From Sipunculus nudus (lineage: Eukaryota > Annelida > Sipuncula > Golfingiida > Sipunculidae), in contig CM049321.1 in assembly GCA_026874595.1 (NCBI GenBank), positions 14,775,479 through 14,839,478 of the forward strand: a stretch of DNA of 64,000 nucleotides, in the 5' to 3' direction. A program made the translations under genes and the position numbers. Under the pieces are notes generated by a model. That model was not told the DNA's origin. It saw only the letters and a list, made by a program, of their open reading frames with translations, and did not search any database. Shown piece by piece: positions 23,021 to 35,940 of the stretch. Position 1 is the stretch's first letter. Every line of letters starts with the position of its first letter.

Positions 23021-26000
23021 GGGGGGGGGGGGGGGGGGGGTCACCGTGCACCCCCTCTGGGATTTTATGAGATAGGTATTTGAAGATCCCTAAGTAGTAT
23101 GTTCAATTAATGAATTAAGATGTTAACATTGATTATTTTGGGATACACTACCCTTTTAGGCCATTTAAAGACAACCGCCTCTTTGCGCACGGCACCCACG
23201 GACAGGTAGCCTTGTTAAGGGGGTAGGGTAAGTAAATGCGTATAGCTCGCTTAATATTTGACATATTCATTTCATATAAACTGCATTGTATTCGCAAATA
23301 TTTGGAAAAAGTTACGAACAGCAAAAATCATATGAATGTGTATATTAAATATATACATATTATTATGTATTTTGGATAATTAAGCAATTTATTACTATAC
23401 ATAACAAATATCCTAAAAGAAAATTGAATTTAACAGTTTTTTTCTTTTTTCCCCCCAAACAGTAGTTTATTTTCGAGATGATGTTGCATTTCTAAAATTC
23501 TAGTACATTAATACATTAGTACCTGACATTCTTACCAATTTTGTTGATAAAGTAATATATATTTGACCATATACACCTGCAATGAATGACCCATTGTTTA
23601 TTCTATTTTATGGTATCTCTTGTATATAAGACGGATGTGGTGTCCCATTTTCCTCTCCAGATGCATTGATTTTCACTGTGATGCTTCATTGACTCTATGA
23701 TTGTAATTGGTTTAAACCTGAAGGTGTTTATTGGTTTTAAAAATAACGGAAACCCTTTCTTGACCAATTTTTTTTACATATAATAATTATACAAAAATAA
23801 CCATAATTAAGCCATGCTATAAGAAGGGTCACCGTGCACCCTCCCTTTGATTTTATAACATAGGTATTTAAACTATTTTTAGATCCCAAAATTTGTCCAG
23901 TAAATGAATTAACATGTTAACACTTATAATTTTGGGATACACTACCCTTTTAGACCATTTAAAGACAACCGTGTCATTACACACGGCACCCGCGGACAGG
24001 TGGCCTTGATAAAGGGGTAGGGGTATGTATAGGCTTATAGCTCGCTTAATATTTGATATATTCACTTCAAGTAAAGTGCATTGTATCTGCAGTTACCTTG
24101 GACATTCACTGATGAAAATAATTTGACCAGGGTTTTATATATATATTTGTTGATTAAGCAATTAATAACGATATTATTTAAATATCGTGAATGAATATTG
24201 AATTTAACAGATTTTTCTTTATTTTTTTCCCAACAACAGTTTTGTTCGCAATGATGTTGACATTTCTTACATTCTAGTGCATAAATACATTAGTTCTTGA
24301 CACTTTACAGATACTTTTGATAAAATTATGAATACTTGACCATAAACACCTGCAATGAATGACCCATTGTTAATTCTATTTTATGGTATCCCTTGTATAT
24401 AAGATGATTCACTTGATTTTCATTGTGATGCTTCCCTAATACTCTCAGTAGTTATTTTCCTGAATCAGAAGGTGTTTATAAGCTTTAATTATAATAATAT
24501 GAGCCCTCTCTGGAACAAATATGAACACATAATAATCACAAATAATAATTATGTGAAATTTCTAATAGATAGAAAATCAATCCGTTATGCTGATCCATCT
24601 GAAATATAGGGATGAATTTCTCAAAAAAAAATGGAAAACCAAATATGAAAAATTTACTTACTGTAAAGCTTAGTGCATTAGACCTGTATACAGTATAAGT
24701 AACGTCTTGTACCACAATATCAACACAAGGTTTAAAGTCATGTCAAAAGGAGAAAGAACAGGAAGGCATGTGCAAAATTAATAATTAATGCATATACAGC
24801 TTAATAACATTATTTGGGTTTGTTTAACTTTTTATGTATTTATTGATTTGAATTTCATATTTTTGTTACAATTATGTTATGACTGAGTCATAAGCTGCCT
24901 TGTTATATATTTAAATGCCTTACCATGTCGCTTTTAGATTCTCTTGCAAGGAAAACGTACTTGATAGTTTAAATTGTAAATAAATCACAGATTCTAATCT
25001 AAATGTTTATTTATGGAATAGATTGAACACTTTTCATGATTTCTTTTCAATGCGATTGTAAGTAATGGAAGAACATGGTACAGGAATACGTTTTAACAGC
25101 AGCGAGAAAGCAGAGGAGCGGAGGTTTCACAGTGACAGTACCATACAGGGAGGGGATCATATCCGTGCTTTCCGATAAAAAAATAAAACATCAGTATGAT
25201 TTCTGATTGTAAAAATTAGGAAAACTGACGGAGTAAACAGAGAGAAGCTATGGGTTCTCAACAGAAACGGACAAAGCCTGTGCCCTTATACTGGACACAG
25301 TATAAGGGCACAGATACCATTGAGATTACCACTAAATATACAATTTCTGATGTCTGCATCCAAGTGTAGTATATATTTTTGTTTTATTTATTTTATTTTA
25401 TTTCGGTACAACTCAGCTTCTGTTAAATGATGTTTTAGACATATAAAATTGGCATTTGATTTCACCTGTTTATGGCACCTTTTCAAAAGAAATGGGTTTT
25501 ATAATTTTCCCCCATGAAAATTCGAGAGGATTCATACTCTAGCTCCTATGCATTTTAGTCTTCAATGATTCGTTATTTATGATGAGACATTCTGCAATTT
25601 AAATGCTTACTTGGACATTTTATAGCCTTTAGAAGATAGATTAAGAAAAATCAGTCATTCGCGTATTTACTCAAGACAGATTATATAACCTCAGAACTAT
25701 TCAACACGAATGGCGGATTTGTCATTGGAATCATGTAGCGAGATTAAAATTCTGCTAACAATTTGGTAAAATATCCTTATCCTTAAAAGTACAAATAAGC
25801 GTGAGCATGACATAAATTTATTTTGCTCAATTAATCATGTACACCCAAAATACGTGTTTTTATGAAGAATCAATTAGATTTCAGGCCTTACTTCTGGAAT
25901 GATAACAAATTTTTCGTCAAGATAATGAAAAATTGACCCTTTTTTTCTGGGAGAGGTCGAGGTCAAGGAACTCCCAATCTAAAATTCAAAGCTCAATCAT

Positions 26001-28180
26001 TCAAGGCTATGTATACAAGCAGGAATCTAAAAGCCTAACATTTTTTAAAGCATTCCATTCGACTGTCAGGAGATATAGTTGAGAATCCGTTTCCTAGTTT
26101 TATTAAATGTATTTAACATCAGAGAATCACCATATTTCACTTGAATGACGTTTGTTCACAAGTGGTTATTCACCCTCTTCATCGTGGCAAGCCCAATATA
26201 TGTCTTTATTTGATATCCGCCAGAAATATTAACCGTGATCAACTTAAAATGATTTCGTTTGAATATTAATTCGGTATTAAGAGATAATATTTTGTCCTAG
26301 GAAGTGAAGAGACCATCGTCAGTCAATGACGACGATGAGAAAAGAGCAAATTTCTGAATACTCGCATGCACAGTTGTGACTTGTATTAGCCGCTTATGTT
26401 CTGGTAATCTGATCTCACCTGTGATGCAAACATCCAGTTGGTGAAACGTGAACCATTACTCTCAGCTAATATTAATATAGTTCCTTGTTTAACGGACCAC
26501 AAATAAAATGTTGACCTGGATCCATTACTGGTGATCCTTGTTAATGGACGAGGTATGCGTGTTATGTGAAACTTGCCTAAAAATTGTGGTGGATACATTT
26601 CCGAAACTTACTTTACACGCCTGGTGCACTGGGCCTAGTCTTTTCAGGAAACCTGAAGTAATTGTATTATCTGGTTATAAAGGACATATAAGGTCATAAG
26701 GAAAAAACCTCACAACATTTCGGAAGGGTTAACATTACACGGGTTAATGCTAATACTTGGAGAAAGTTTAATATCCTTATACTTATATAATCAAAATGAT
26801 CTGGAGTTTACTAGTGATTATACCCTTAGTTTCAAAACAATGACTATTTATGGTATTTATTCATCGAGAGAGGAACACCGAACACCTCGTATACATGTTA
26901 TAAAAAGGGTGATCAAAACAGAATAAATACTATATCATTCATTGATGTCTAAATATTTTTATTTAAAAAGAGATGTTTTCAGGATTGACACGAGCTAACA
27001 TGTTCATAAACTAGAACTTCAGAAATATCAACATTATTGTGTAAAATCATCAACAGCGAAAAGTTTGAATAACTTTAAAAAATAATAAAGTGAAATTTCT
27101 TCAGGATGTTTTATTAATATCATAATTTATTGCTTCCAAAAACCAAAAACATGTAATACATATAATATGATTATATGATTATATTTGAAGTAAATATGTC
27201 AAATATTAAGCGAGCTATAAGCACTAAAATAATTACTTCCTAATCAAGGCTACCTGTCCGTGGTTGTTGTGCGTAATGACGCGGTTGTCTCTCTCTCAGT
27301 TCCATAAAAGGTAGTGTATCCTAAAATAATCAATTTTAAAATCTTAATTTATTTATTTGATATAATTAATAAAAATACCTATATCATTAAATTCCAGAAG
27401 GGGTGCACAGTGACCCTTCCTATATTATGGCCTAAATATGATTATTTTGTATAATTATTATATGTAAAATGGCTAAAGAAAGGGTTTCCATTATTTTTAA
27501 AACTAATAAACACCTTCAGACTTAGACAAATAACAATTCATAGTATCAATAATGTATCACATTGAAAATCAATGCATCTGGAGAGGAAAATGGGACACCA
27601 CATCCGTCTAATATACAAGAGATACCATAAAATAGAATAAACAATGGGTCATTCATTGCAGGTGTATATGGTCAAATATAAAAAAAATTATCAACAGAAT
27701 TTGTAAGAATGTCAGGTAATTATATATTAATGCACTAGAATTTTAGAAATGCAGCATCATCTCGAAAATAAACTACTGTTGGGAAAAATAAAGAAAAAAC
27801 TGTTAAATTCAATTTTCTTTTTGGATATTTTATATGTATAGTAATTAATTGCTTAATCAACAACAATACATAACAAATTCATATAATTATTGTTATTAGT
27901 GACTTTTCACTACTATTTGCGAACACAATGCAGTTTATATGAAGAAAACATGTCAAATATTAAGCGAGCTATATGCATTTACATACCCTTACCCCTTTAT
28001 CAAGGCAACCTGTCCGCGGGTGCCGTGCTTAAAGACGGGGTCGTCTTTAAATTGCCTAAAAGGGTAGTGTATCCCAAAGTAATCAATGTTAACCTCTTAA
28101 TTCATTAATTGGACATACTTAGGGATCTAAAAATACCTATGTCATTAAATCCCAGAGGGGGTGCACGGTGACCCCTCCTA
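23021..28180. mobile_element. 5.1-kb element with compound long inverted ends
   Basis: The left end, after G20 (23021-23040), reads TCACCGTGCACCCCCTCTGG. The right end at about 28157-28176 is its exact complement. Homology continues inward for about 750 bp. Each arm is itself built from direct copies of one unit: left units begin near 23038 and 23827; right units (inverted) begin near 28180 and 27419, the inner one truncated near 27180. Shared landmarks are 'GATACACTACCCTTTTA', 'TAGCTCGCTTAATATTTGA' and 'TGACCCATTGTT'. The core (24545-27180) has no frame over about 70 codons. Family unknown. The flanks are zinc-finger pseudogene, so it is a transposition, but poly-G expansion hides any target duplication. 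Confidence 0.8.
25279..25312. repeat. Perfect 15-bp-arm hairpin in element core
   Basis: TGTGCCCTTATACTG, then GACA, then the exact complement. It lies 310 bp from the midpoint of the 5.1-kb inverted element at 23021-28180. Confidence 0.85.
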
Positions 28181-28560
<380 letters not shown>

Positions 28561-29593
28561 ATTCAGATACATACTTTAGAAAAAGGCATTGACATATGAA
28601 CAATGTGAGAAATACTTAATTTTTCATCAAACCTTATTAACAAAAAAGGGTACATATTGGTTAGAAACTTTTTCATGTTTTCTATGGCTGTTTAACTCTC
28701 AGAAAGCTCATGATGATAAACACTTATACGGTCCCGAGGTAGCGGAAATCTTGCGCTTCTGAAGAAGCTACTGATTTTCTCGCTGCCTGCTTTGACCGTA
28801 TATGATGCACTTAAACACCAGGTGGTGCACATGGGCCTGTCTGTTGAACAAACTGCTAATGTAACTAGCAGCCAATCAAATGCAAGCCAACAAACACTGG
28901 CATCATGCTCCGCACAGAAACCACGTGTTGGGCGATTCTCTCTGAGCCTGTGGCTTGTTCAAACGGTCGCCGGGGCGATGAGCTGTCACTCAAAACGAAA
29001 TGAACAACATTGTCTTCGTGTATTCCTCGCTTGGTGGTAAACCGTGTGTCTTCCAGCACAGAGTCTCATCTGATTGGACAAAAATACAGTGCTCCCCTCT
29101 GGTGTAGAGATTCAAGTCATTACAAACAGCGCTTACGATATAGGCAGTTGGCCTATGGGTAAAGCGCTGTGTAAGGAGCGTAATACACTTAAAATGTATT
29201 ATTTTTCTGCTCTACTTCGGATATAACCACGCACGGTGCAACACATTGCTAAACATTAATATTCCTATGTTAAGGACGTGACAAAGAAACTAACTCAAGG
29301 AAATTATGTATCATACATTTGAAATCAAAGCATAAAAAATGTGGTATTTGACAATTCGTTTTCTTGTTTATTCATAATATAACCACCTATCGGTAAATGC
29401 ACCGGTATTATTTTTCTATGTTTATGAGGTATAACCGTTTTCTCCATCTTACCTCATGGCATATAAGGGAAGTAGTCTGGAGGCAAAGTGCGGAGCCTTG
29501 TAGAAAGTGCAACTTCTGAGAAGAGATATGATGCCGCTCTAGGGACTAGCAAGGAAGGACGTTTCAGTTGAAGAACTGATTGCGTGAAGAACA
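28561..29593. other. No gene recognised
   Basis: AT-rich DNA with a moderately GC-rich island at 28740-29060. Open frames here are short and resemble no family. Confidence 0.4.
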
Positions 29594-30770
29594 TGTAGTG
29601 CCAGCGTTATGACCGGTGTGCAGAATGGGTTTGAGACAAAATTAAGAAATTTTCAGTACTCTGCCGCTCATCGTCTCGCACCATTAAGTGCAGAACCGGC
29701 CAATGGTTTCCCGTCCATGGTGAAATATCGAGATATCCTGAATGATATCTATAAATAATACCACTTCTCAACCAAGAACGAAAATCGATTCTGGAAAGCT
29801 CAGGAAATGTAGGGTGATGCCAGAATGAAATTCCAGCGAAGTTTTGACACTGGCTGGTTTTCATTTAAGAAAAGTGTAGATGTTGTCATAAAGTCATTTG
29901 ATTCTATGATACGTGCTTTAAAACAGTTAAAAGAGAACAACAAAGGAAACAAAGATGGACCCCAAGGCCTGTTGAACAATATTACAAAATTTAAGTTCAC
30001 TGCTCACACTTATTATTTTATGGCTGATTTCCTTGCACCATAATAAAACATTCTGTGCCCCAGCCTTCAATAAGAAGGTTTTCACAGAAGTGGATACTTA
30101 GCTGGAAGTTTGCATGGCTGCACTCAGAAGGAAACTCATCTGCCCTCAGTTTTTAGCACTTTACCCGAGAATATAAATGTTTTAGAAACATTTCAGTTTT
30201 AAACAAATGCCATCAGTGTTTCAAGAAACAAATGGCCGAATTTCATGCGTTGAAACACAGGCAAACCGACATGGTTCAAGAAAATTGGAGGACAGGTTTT
30301 TAGATAAGAGCACAAGTGAACTTCAGAAAAATGCTTCTGTGTTGAATTCTCCCATCTTACCAGAGCCAGAAGCAGAGCTAGGAAACTATGGACCAGAGGA
30401 CATTTCATACCAAGGGGACATTTTTGGAAGGATTATGAAAAGAGTGAGGGTGTTGTGCCCACATTGCTGGAAGGTAATGTCCTCGAGTGTTAAAATATAA
30501 TGTCATTTCCAGGAATTCTGGAGGATAGCTCTGATCTAATTTAACAATGCATATGCAAGTGCTGGCTTCCATTTTTGACATGGTCAAAAAGTTTTGTAGA
30601 GTACGGCTTTAGTAGGCAAACTTAGTAGATCTCAGGATCTTACTTACAATTAATAACCTGGATAGAATTCTGATGTTCCCGCTGGAGCGTCCAGCTATTT
30701 CAGAGATAGACTGGGCTGAAGTCAAGATGTATTTTGCAACCCAGAACTATTGAGAAATCATGTTCTGAAT
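29594..30770 (+). pseudogene. hAT/ZNF862-like transposase-derived pseudogene
   Basis: Translated pieces follow the order of the hAT-type domain of ZNF862-like proteins: SASVMTGVQNGFETKLRNFQ, HRLAPLSAEPANG, KYRDILNDIYK-stop, KFQRSFDTGWFSFKKSV (family: FDTRWLSxxxAV), GLLNNITKFKFTAHTYYFMAD (family: KFxxxLHxLxDIL), a frameshift to FNKKVFTEVDT-stop-LEVCMAALR, then PEPEAELGNYGPEDISY and EIDWAEVKMYF. Several stops and shifts mean it is dead. The N-terminal zinc finger and the terminal repeats were not found. Confidence 0.7.
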
Positions 30771-31547
30771 GAACTAGGTGTTAAAAGATGAGCGAGCAAC
30801 AATCATCCGACAAGTGCAAATATTATGTGATATCTCCAAAAATTAGCGAAGCTTGATGGTGAATAAACTGTTTTGAAGACAGGCTTTTTACTTTCCTTTG
30901 CATGAAACCATTACTGAAATATTGCTTTTTTTTAGCTCAGATGACTTTCCTTCACCTCTGGACCTAGTAATTTCTAACTGAATTTCCAAGGAGACAATAA
31001 AAATCTCCGCGGAAACCTGAAACTCGGTCACTCTAACCAGTATCCTCCAAGCCACGTGTGCTCCTAAGAATAATTAAAAAATTAACGCAAAACGTATGTG
31101 GTAAGCCATTATGTGGATAATTAATGCTTGAAATTTCATGACTTTTGCTTATTTCTGTTGATCATGAAAAGTTTCATCAGCTGCTTAAGAATGTTTGCGC
31201 CACTTGTATTTTTTTCTAATTTTTATGATATTTTTATATTTTGGAGACAGCCAAATTACTTTAGTATCAGTATATCTTCCAAGGTTTCATCTAGTCTCCA
31301 GACACCTTGTTTAATTGTATCCCTAGACACAGTCGGGATACTATTGTTTAAGCACGATCGCGCCGCCGCCGCAGAGGGGATTTCTTTTAGACGGGATAAC
31401 TCTTACAATATTTCACGGACCTTTATCAAACTGGACATGTGCATAGATATGGGTGAGAGGAAGAAGTCTATTAAAAAATCCTTGAATAGGTCCATTTTGG
31501 GGGAAAATCACACAAATTCTTAAATATCTCAAGAAATCGTGCACGGA

Positions 31548-32790
31548 TTGATCCAAAAATCAACTTGAACGAAGATCTTGGATAGTGTAGTCATATACAG
31601 GAAACTGGTGGCGCAACCTGTTATCCTTTTCTTCTTGTTTTCGTGCCTTTAAATACACCCATCATTGCCACTTAATAGTACTGTTAGCATTTTCAGTCAA
31701 AAACTGATGGACAATTTTTTTTCATATTATAAATAAACATTGGTTATGGGATGTATATTAAAACTGGGGTCATGACCTTTCCTATGAGAGTGGTCTTGAA
31801 CTTGAATATTGCCATATATGGTGAAAATCACATAAAATCATTAATATCTCAATAAGGAATGCTTGGATTGCTCCAAGAAGCAAATTGACCGAAGATCTTA
31901 GATAGCTTGTCTTCTGCGTAAGACAGGTGGCGCCACCTTCTGTCCTTTCTTGTATTCCCGCCTTTTAATACCCTATCATTGCTACTTGACAGTACTGTGA
32001 GTATTAGAATTCTAAAACTTATAGACAGATTGGGCTGAAATTGTGCATGTCCATTGATCTTGGATACCTCAATCTTGTATTCAAGACTGGTGAATGTGAC
32101 GTCCATCCGTACGTTTGCTTTCGCTGAAAATTGCTCATATCTCCGGAGTGGTTCGAGGTATTGGTCTGAAATTTGGCATGCCCATCCATCTTGGAAAGTT
32201 TTCTCGTAAACCAGACGGAATGCGCCACGTACTTTCCCGTTTTTGTAGAATAAATTAATGCCCTTTTCTGAATAGTGATTCGCCCATTTGGCCTGAAATT
32301 GTGCATATCTATAGATCTTTGACTCCTCCATCTTATACTCAAGACTGGTAGCGCCATCTTCAATCGATTTGCCAAGGCGTCCATCTGTACATGTGCTTTG
32401 GGTGAAATTGTTCAAAGTACATGAGTGGTTCAAGGTAATATTCTGAAATTTGGCATGTCCATCCATCTTGGAAAGTTTTCTCGTAAACTAGACAGGTGAC
32501 GCCACCTACCTTCCCTTTCTTGTAGAATAAATTAATGCCCTTTTCTGAGGAGTGATTTGCCCTATTGGCCTGAAATTGTGCATATCCATAGATCTTGGAC
32601 TCCTCCATCTTGTACTCAAGACTGGTAGCGCCATCTGCAATCGTTTTCCCGTGGCTTCCATCTGTACATGTGCCTTGTGGGAGAATTGCTTAAATCTCCG
32701 GAGTGGTATTCAAGGTATTGGTCTAAAAGTTGGCATGTCTATCCTTCTTGGAAATTTTTCTCGTAAACCAGAGAGGTTGCTGGGGACACC
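31548..32790 (+). repeat. Second ~277-bp tandem array, related to 20.2-21.1 kb
   Basis: TGAAATTGTGCATRT occurs at 32037, 32294 and 32571 (steps of 257 and 277). GGTGGCGCCACCT and variants (31927, 32500, 32627) and 'CTCATATCTC' phrases recur, as does 'GCGTCCATCTGT'. Period and core match the array at 20.2-21.1 kb, but the sequence between has diverged. The open frames here, including minus frames up to 205 codons, are repeat translations. Confidence 0.7.
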
Positions 32791-34481
32791 ATGGAACCTG
32801 CATTGCCAAGAAATATCTGGTTATTTTTATGCATTTGTTTCCCTATAGTTCCCTATAGTAGACTGTCAGATTACATCGATGATATCAGTATCTCAACTGT
32901 GGTTTCATCTGGTGTCCCAACACCAGCCCCACCCCTCCATCCGGGGTAGGCATATTGAGACAAATATATTCTTCGTCTGCATGAGAGCTTCGAAGCACTG
33001 CATAATTCCCCCTAAAATTGCTACACAAATTATATCTACCAAGATCTTACAGGAGTTCGAAAACCGACCTTGACCTTGATATTTAAGGTCAATTCATCCA
33101 AAATGTAAATTTTTTCAACACCACAACTTTTTAAGTACTGGATGTTTGGTTTTTAAATTAAATACACGTTTTTTCAAAAAAGTTCTCAGGTCCGGGATGA
33201 ACAGATTCGCATGTGTACCCTGAGAGAACTTCATTATTCAGTCACTGATTGGCTGCTAAATGCAGCTACGATTTGACTGATACCTTGGATTATTACTCGC
33301 AGTTGCAGTCTTTTATGTTTGAGCAGTGTTTATCTCGATAAGCTGGGACCTGTTCATTGACCCTTGATTGGTGCAAGTCAGAGTGCTCGGATGACCTAAT
33401 TAGTAATTGTTGAACTGGGATCATAATCCGCCTTCTGATGAGTTTGACACTGACAGACTTCACAATTTACATCAAAATAAAAAAGGAAGGGACTAAAATC
33501 AGATTATGATGTAGGATTATGTTGTAAAACTGTCTCACTTGCATTCACATTTCAGAAGAACACCTAATCTCTGTCAAACAGTTTTTGGCCATTTCCTCGA
33601 AATAGTTTTTCAATGGATAGCACCGTCTTCAGACATAAAATAAAGCTATCAGTTTTGGCAAATGTTTGTAAACGTGATCTTAAATGCTTTTATTTTAGTG
33701 TCTCATTTTCAAAAGCAATTACAGGATATTAAAAATGAAAAATCATTTGTTAATTTGTCAAATTTGAAAATGAAATTAAAATAGAAGGAAAATGAAAGAT
33801 ACGCAATCAAAATATGCCTTGAGATGTTACTCAAGACTTTTAGATGATGCTTTTGTTAAATACATTCTAACTTCCTGATGTGAGAAACATATAGATGTTT
33901 TTTGTAAAAATTAAAAATTTACTTTAACTTTGAAAAATCTTCAGACCAAACCAAAAGTTTTTTTGATATATAAATGATTTAATTTAGGTAGGCCCACTTG
34001 CAAGGTTTAAGATATTCTACACTACATAACAGTAGGCTTAGTAACAAGATGAAGGTGTCCTACAATTATTTATACAATGGGTCCGTTATTTTTTAAAAAC
34101 AAAATATATTTTTGCCACCCCCCCTCCCCCTTTTTTTTAATTTCTGCCCCTTCCGATATAGATTACATTTCGTTTTAATCGTAGATTTATTTCATGCAGA
34201 TGTTACCACCATTTTGCCTGGTTCAAAGTTTCTCAGTTTAAGCCTATTTTTATAATATTTCACACAGGAGCAACACTGGCAAGTGTATATAAGAAGAAAA
34301 AGATGATGTATTATAAATATTTAACAATATTTAACAAATACAATCAGTTATACAATATTTGTACATGGTATGAAGAGTATATTTTCTAAACATTATAATG
34401 TAAATGTCTAAATATATTTCTCGCCATTTATGAACACATCACAATATAAACTCATGCTAAGGCCAAAAGAAATAAACGTTA
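32791..34481. other. No gene recognised
   Basis: AT-rich DNA. A pyrimidine tract at 34117-34139 is the only notable composition change. Confidence 0.4.
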
Positions 34482-34790
34482 TGGTTCTCAGGCACCGTCC
34501 GCGTCAATTGTACACCCCCGCATCAAAAGTTTTTATTTTGATCTTTTTAATCGAAACTTACCAAGTTTGAGCGTCAGCCGCTCGGATATTTCTGTCAAGA
34601 AGATAAAATCGTGCAATATCCTTTGTTATGTAGTGGTTTTACTTGAATAGCAATATAAATATGTTATTTTCATGCTTTTCCCTTACCTAAAGATACAAAA
34701 AAATTTTTAAACAAAAATATTAAAAAAAAACCGCCCGCCCGCATTGATTTCTGAAAAAAAGTGCCCAAGTACCAAAACTTATTTTTCTTT
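34482..34790 (+). repeat. Interspersed repeat, copy 2 of 3
   Basis: The best-preserved copy of the family at 11820-12095. It has GGTTCTCAGGCACCG, a short C-run, 'GCATCAAAAGTTTTTATTTTGA', a segment with 'GAGCGTCAGCCGCTC' missing from copy 1, 'TCAAGAAGATAAA', 'CCGCCCGCCCGCA' and 'TGATTTCTGAAAAAAAGTGCC'. Confidence 0.75.
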
Positions 34791-35940
34791 TTGCCTAGAT
34801 TATAACAATTTATTCCTCAGTCATCCCAGGTAAAGTTAAATCTGATTGTCATTATAACCAAGCATTTGCCGATTTATTCAAAAAGTTTCATCAGATTTAA
34901 TTTTTAACGAACATCAGCATTATGCATCACTACACAGCATTGATGGTTTCATCTAATACAATTAAAACATTCCCGAAATTAATGGCACTGTAGTATTGTA
35001 TGAAAAGCGGGTATTCATAACCCCCTTCCTATCCTCAAGAAATCGCTTTAAGAAAACAGTATTAAAATGTAGTTGTAGATCCCTCATCTTTAGTATTTTT
35101 ATGTAATATTATATTTTTGAATTTTATATAGAGAGACGAAGCTTCAGCAGACCGTCCTCTTGCTTCGTTAGACAGAGACCTCCTTCAGAGGGGCTGGATA
35201 TATCATGAATTATGAACAGGCGCACAGAATGGGGCCGCACTCCTAACGGGAAAACAAATCCAACGATATAATGGTAAACCGTTCACAGAAATCAAAATTG
35301 TCTAAATGTCTGACCAAAAAAAAAGGGACCGGATCAGATCCTCTTCTTCCATCCCCGGATAGTTTGTCTAAAAAAAAGCAATATATCTGTTCTGCCGGGT
35401 CCAAACGTTTGTAGGGTACAAAGATCTCATACGGGTCACCTGATTGGTTCAATTGTTTTTTTTTAATACTCCATTATATAGCAGTAAGCTGGAGCAAAGT
35501 CTCTGCGAAGGAAGCATGAAGCTATAGCAGGAAGATGACAGTCACGTGATACGACGAGTTAAAGGAGTTACTTTTGTATGGTTTATTTATTAATCCATAT
35601 CTTGGTAGTTATAACTGGTGACTAACAAATTATAACCATTTATTAACATGGTGTCTTACTAATTCCATTAGTGCGTTTTATACGAGCTCATGACATTTGC
35701 ATTATTTACAATAAACAAACCCACGGTTCACTTTCATTCTATAATATTCTTACGCCAAGCAAAATGTAGATAAGATTTTTTTAAATATCATGATGTAGTT
35801 ACAAAAATTAAACTATGGCTATTTCCTGTTCAAAAACTTTCAAATTTCCGCTGAGCTCTACAGATGCGGTGGACCCTTTGATCGGGCAAAATGTCAGTGA
35901 CGTAACAATGCATGACAATGGTCTCTTTGTTGCGTCACAA
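34791..35940. other. No gene recognised; downstream flank of the PAN-EGF gene
   Basis: TTTATT at about 35639 (AATAAA on the minus strand) could be the 3' end signal of that gene, about 300 bp after its stop at 35941. Nothing else was recognised. Confidence 0.35.

Noticed and set aside
31849-32608. Minus-strand frames of up to 205 codons
   Set aside because: They run across the ~277-bp tandem repeat, and the translation repeats itself in phase with the DNA period. No family match.
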